Below are positions 14,785 through 14,824 of a stretch of DNA of 14,824 bases, piece after piece (position 1 is the stretch's first letter; each line of letters starts with the position of its first letter). The notes under the pieces were generated by a model, which did no database searches, was not told the origin of the DNA, and saw only the letters and a list, made by a program, of their open reading frames with translations. Both the position numbers and the translations under genes were made by a program. The DNA is from Chloroflexi bacterium UBA4733 (GTDB lineage Bacteria; Chloroflexota; UBA4733), in the NCBI GenBank assembly GCA_002404055.1, contig DHIZ01000280.1, forward strand, positions 1-14,824, read 5' to 3'.

Positions 14785-14824
14785 ATGGCGCCAATCGGCA
14801 ACCGACCGGACTACGACCAGACGC
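14785..14824 (+). CDS. Probable gene start cut by the right window edge
   Basis: ATG 14785 has GGAGG (14770-14774) 10 nt upstream, and the frame is open to the window end. Only 13 codons are visible (MAPIGNRPDYDQT), too few to identify the product. The ribosome-binding site and upstream palindrome support a real start. Confidence 0.45.
   Translation, partial: MAPIGNRPDYDQT

Overview
The window looks like accessory DNA from a high-GC bacterium, most likely a member of the Chloroflexota. The reasons are very large secreted proteins with threonine/proline-rich linkers, repeated C-terminal 'GW-N/H-LVSF ... GYW' modules, a Uma2-type nuclease, a DUF6883/DUF4926 gene pair and an Abi_2-type gene. 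This placement is an inference from gene content; no rRNA or tRNA gene was seen.

Layout, left to right. (1) Positions 1-803 hold the 3' end of a plus-strand gene for a serine/threonine-rich surface protein ending in an LPKTG cell-wall sorting signal, followed by a strong intrinsic terminator. (2) Positions 890-2056, minus strand, encode an XRE-type regulator with a long helical C-terminal region. (3) Diverging from it, 2294-5932 encodes a secreted 1212-residue mosaic protein: NlpC/P60-like peptidase, Ig-like domains, a discoidin-like domain, a TP-rich linker and a tandem C-terminal module. (4) Positions 6047-12312 encode a second giant secreted protein: lipase-like hydrolase, Ig-like domain, five beta-helix repeats of about 220 residues, a TP-rich linker and the same tandem C-terminal module. 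Its 5' end is split by a 72-bp IS630/mariner-type miniature element.

The split gene is the main discovery. The element (6152-6223) sits between TA duplications inside the coding sequence, just after a clear signal peptide that starts at ATG 6047 behind a good ribosome-binding site. Removing 74 nt (element plus one TA) joins the signal peptide exactly in frame to the remaining 2028 codons. With the element present, translation from 6047 passes through it and stops at a TAG formed at its right junction. As read, the giant hydrolase/beta-helix protein would lose its export signal unless it is re-initiated or the element excises.

(5) Positions 12313-12902 hold an Abi_2 (AbiF-like, HEPN) gene with its middle deleted and its frame broken, preceded by a structured segment that could be the non-coding RNA known to accompany this family. 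(6) Positions 13091-14465, minus strand, hold DUF6883, DUF4926 and Uma2 genes; the first two are closely spaced and may be a toxin-antitoxin-like pair. (7) At the right edge a new plus-strand gene probably begins at 14785.

The two giant proteins probably belong to one surface or secreted system, since they share a C-terminal module and a preceding cysteine-containing domain. The right third resembles a defence or selfish-gene remnant zone.
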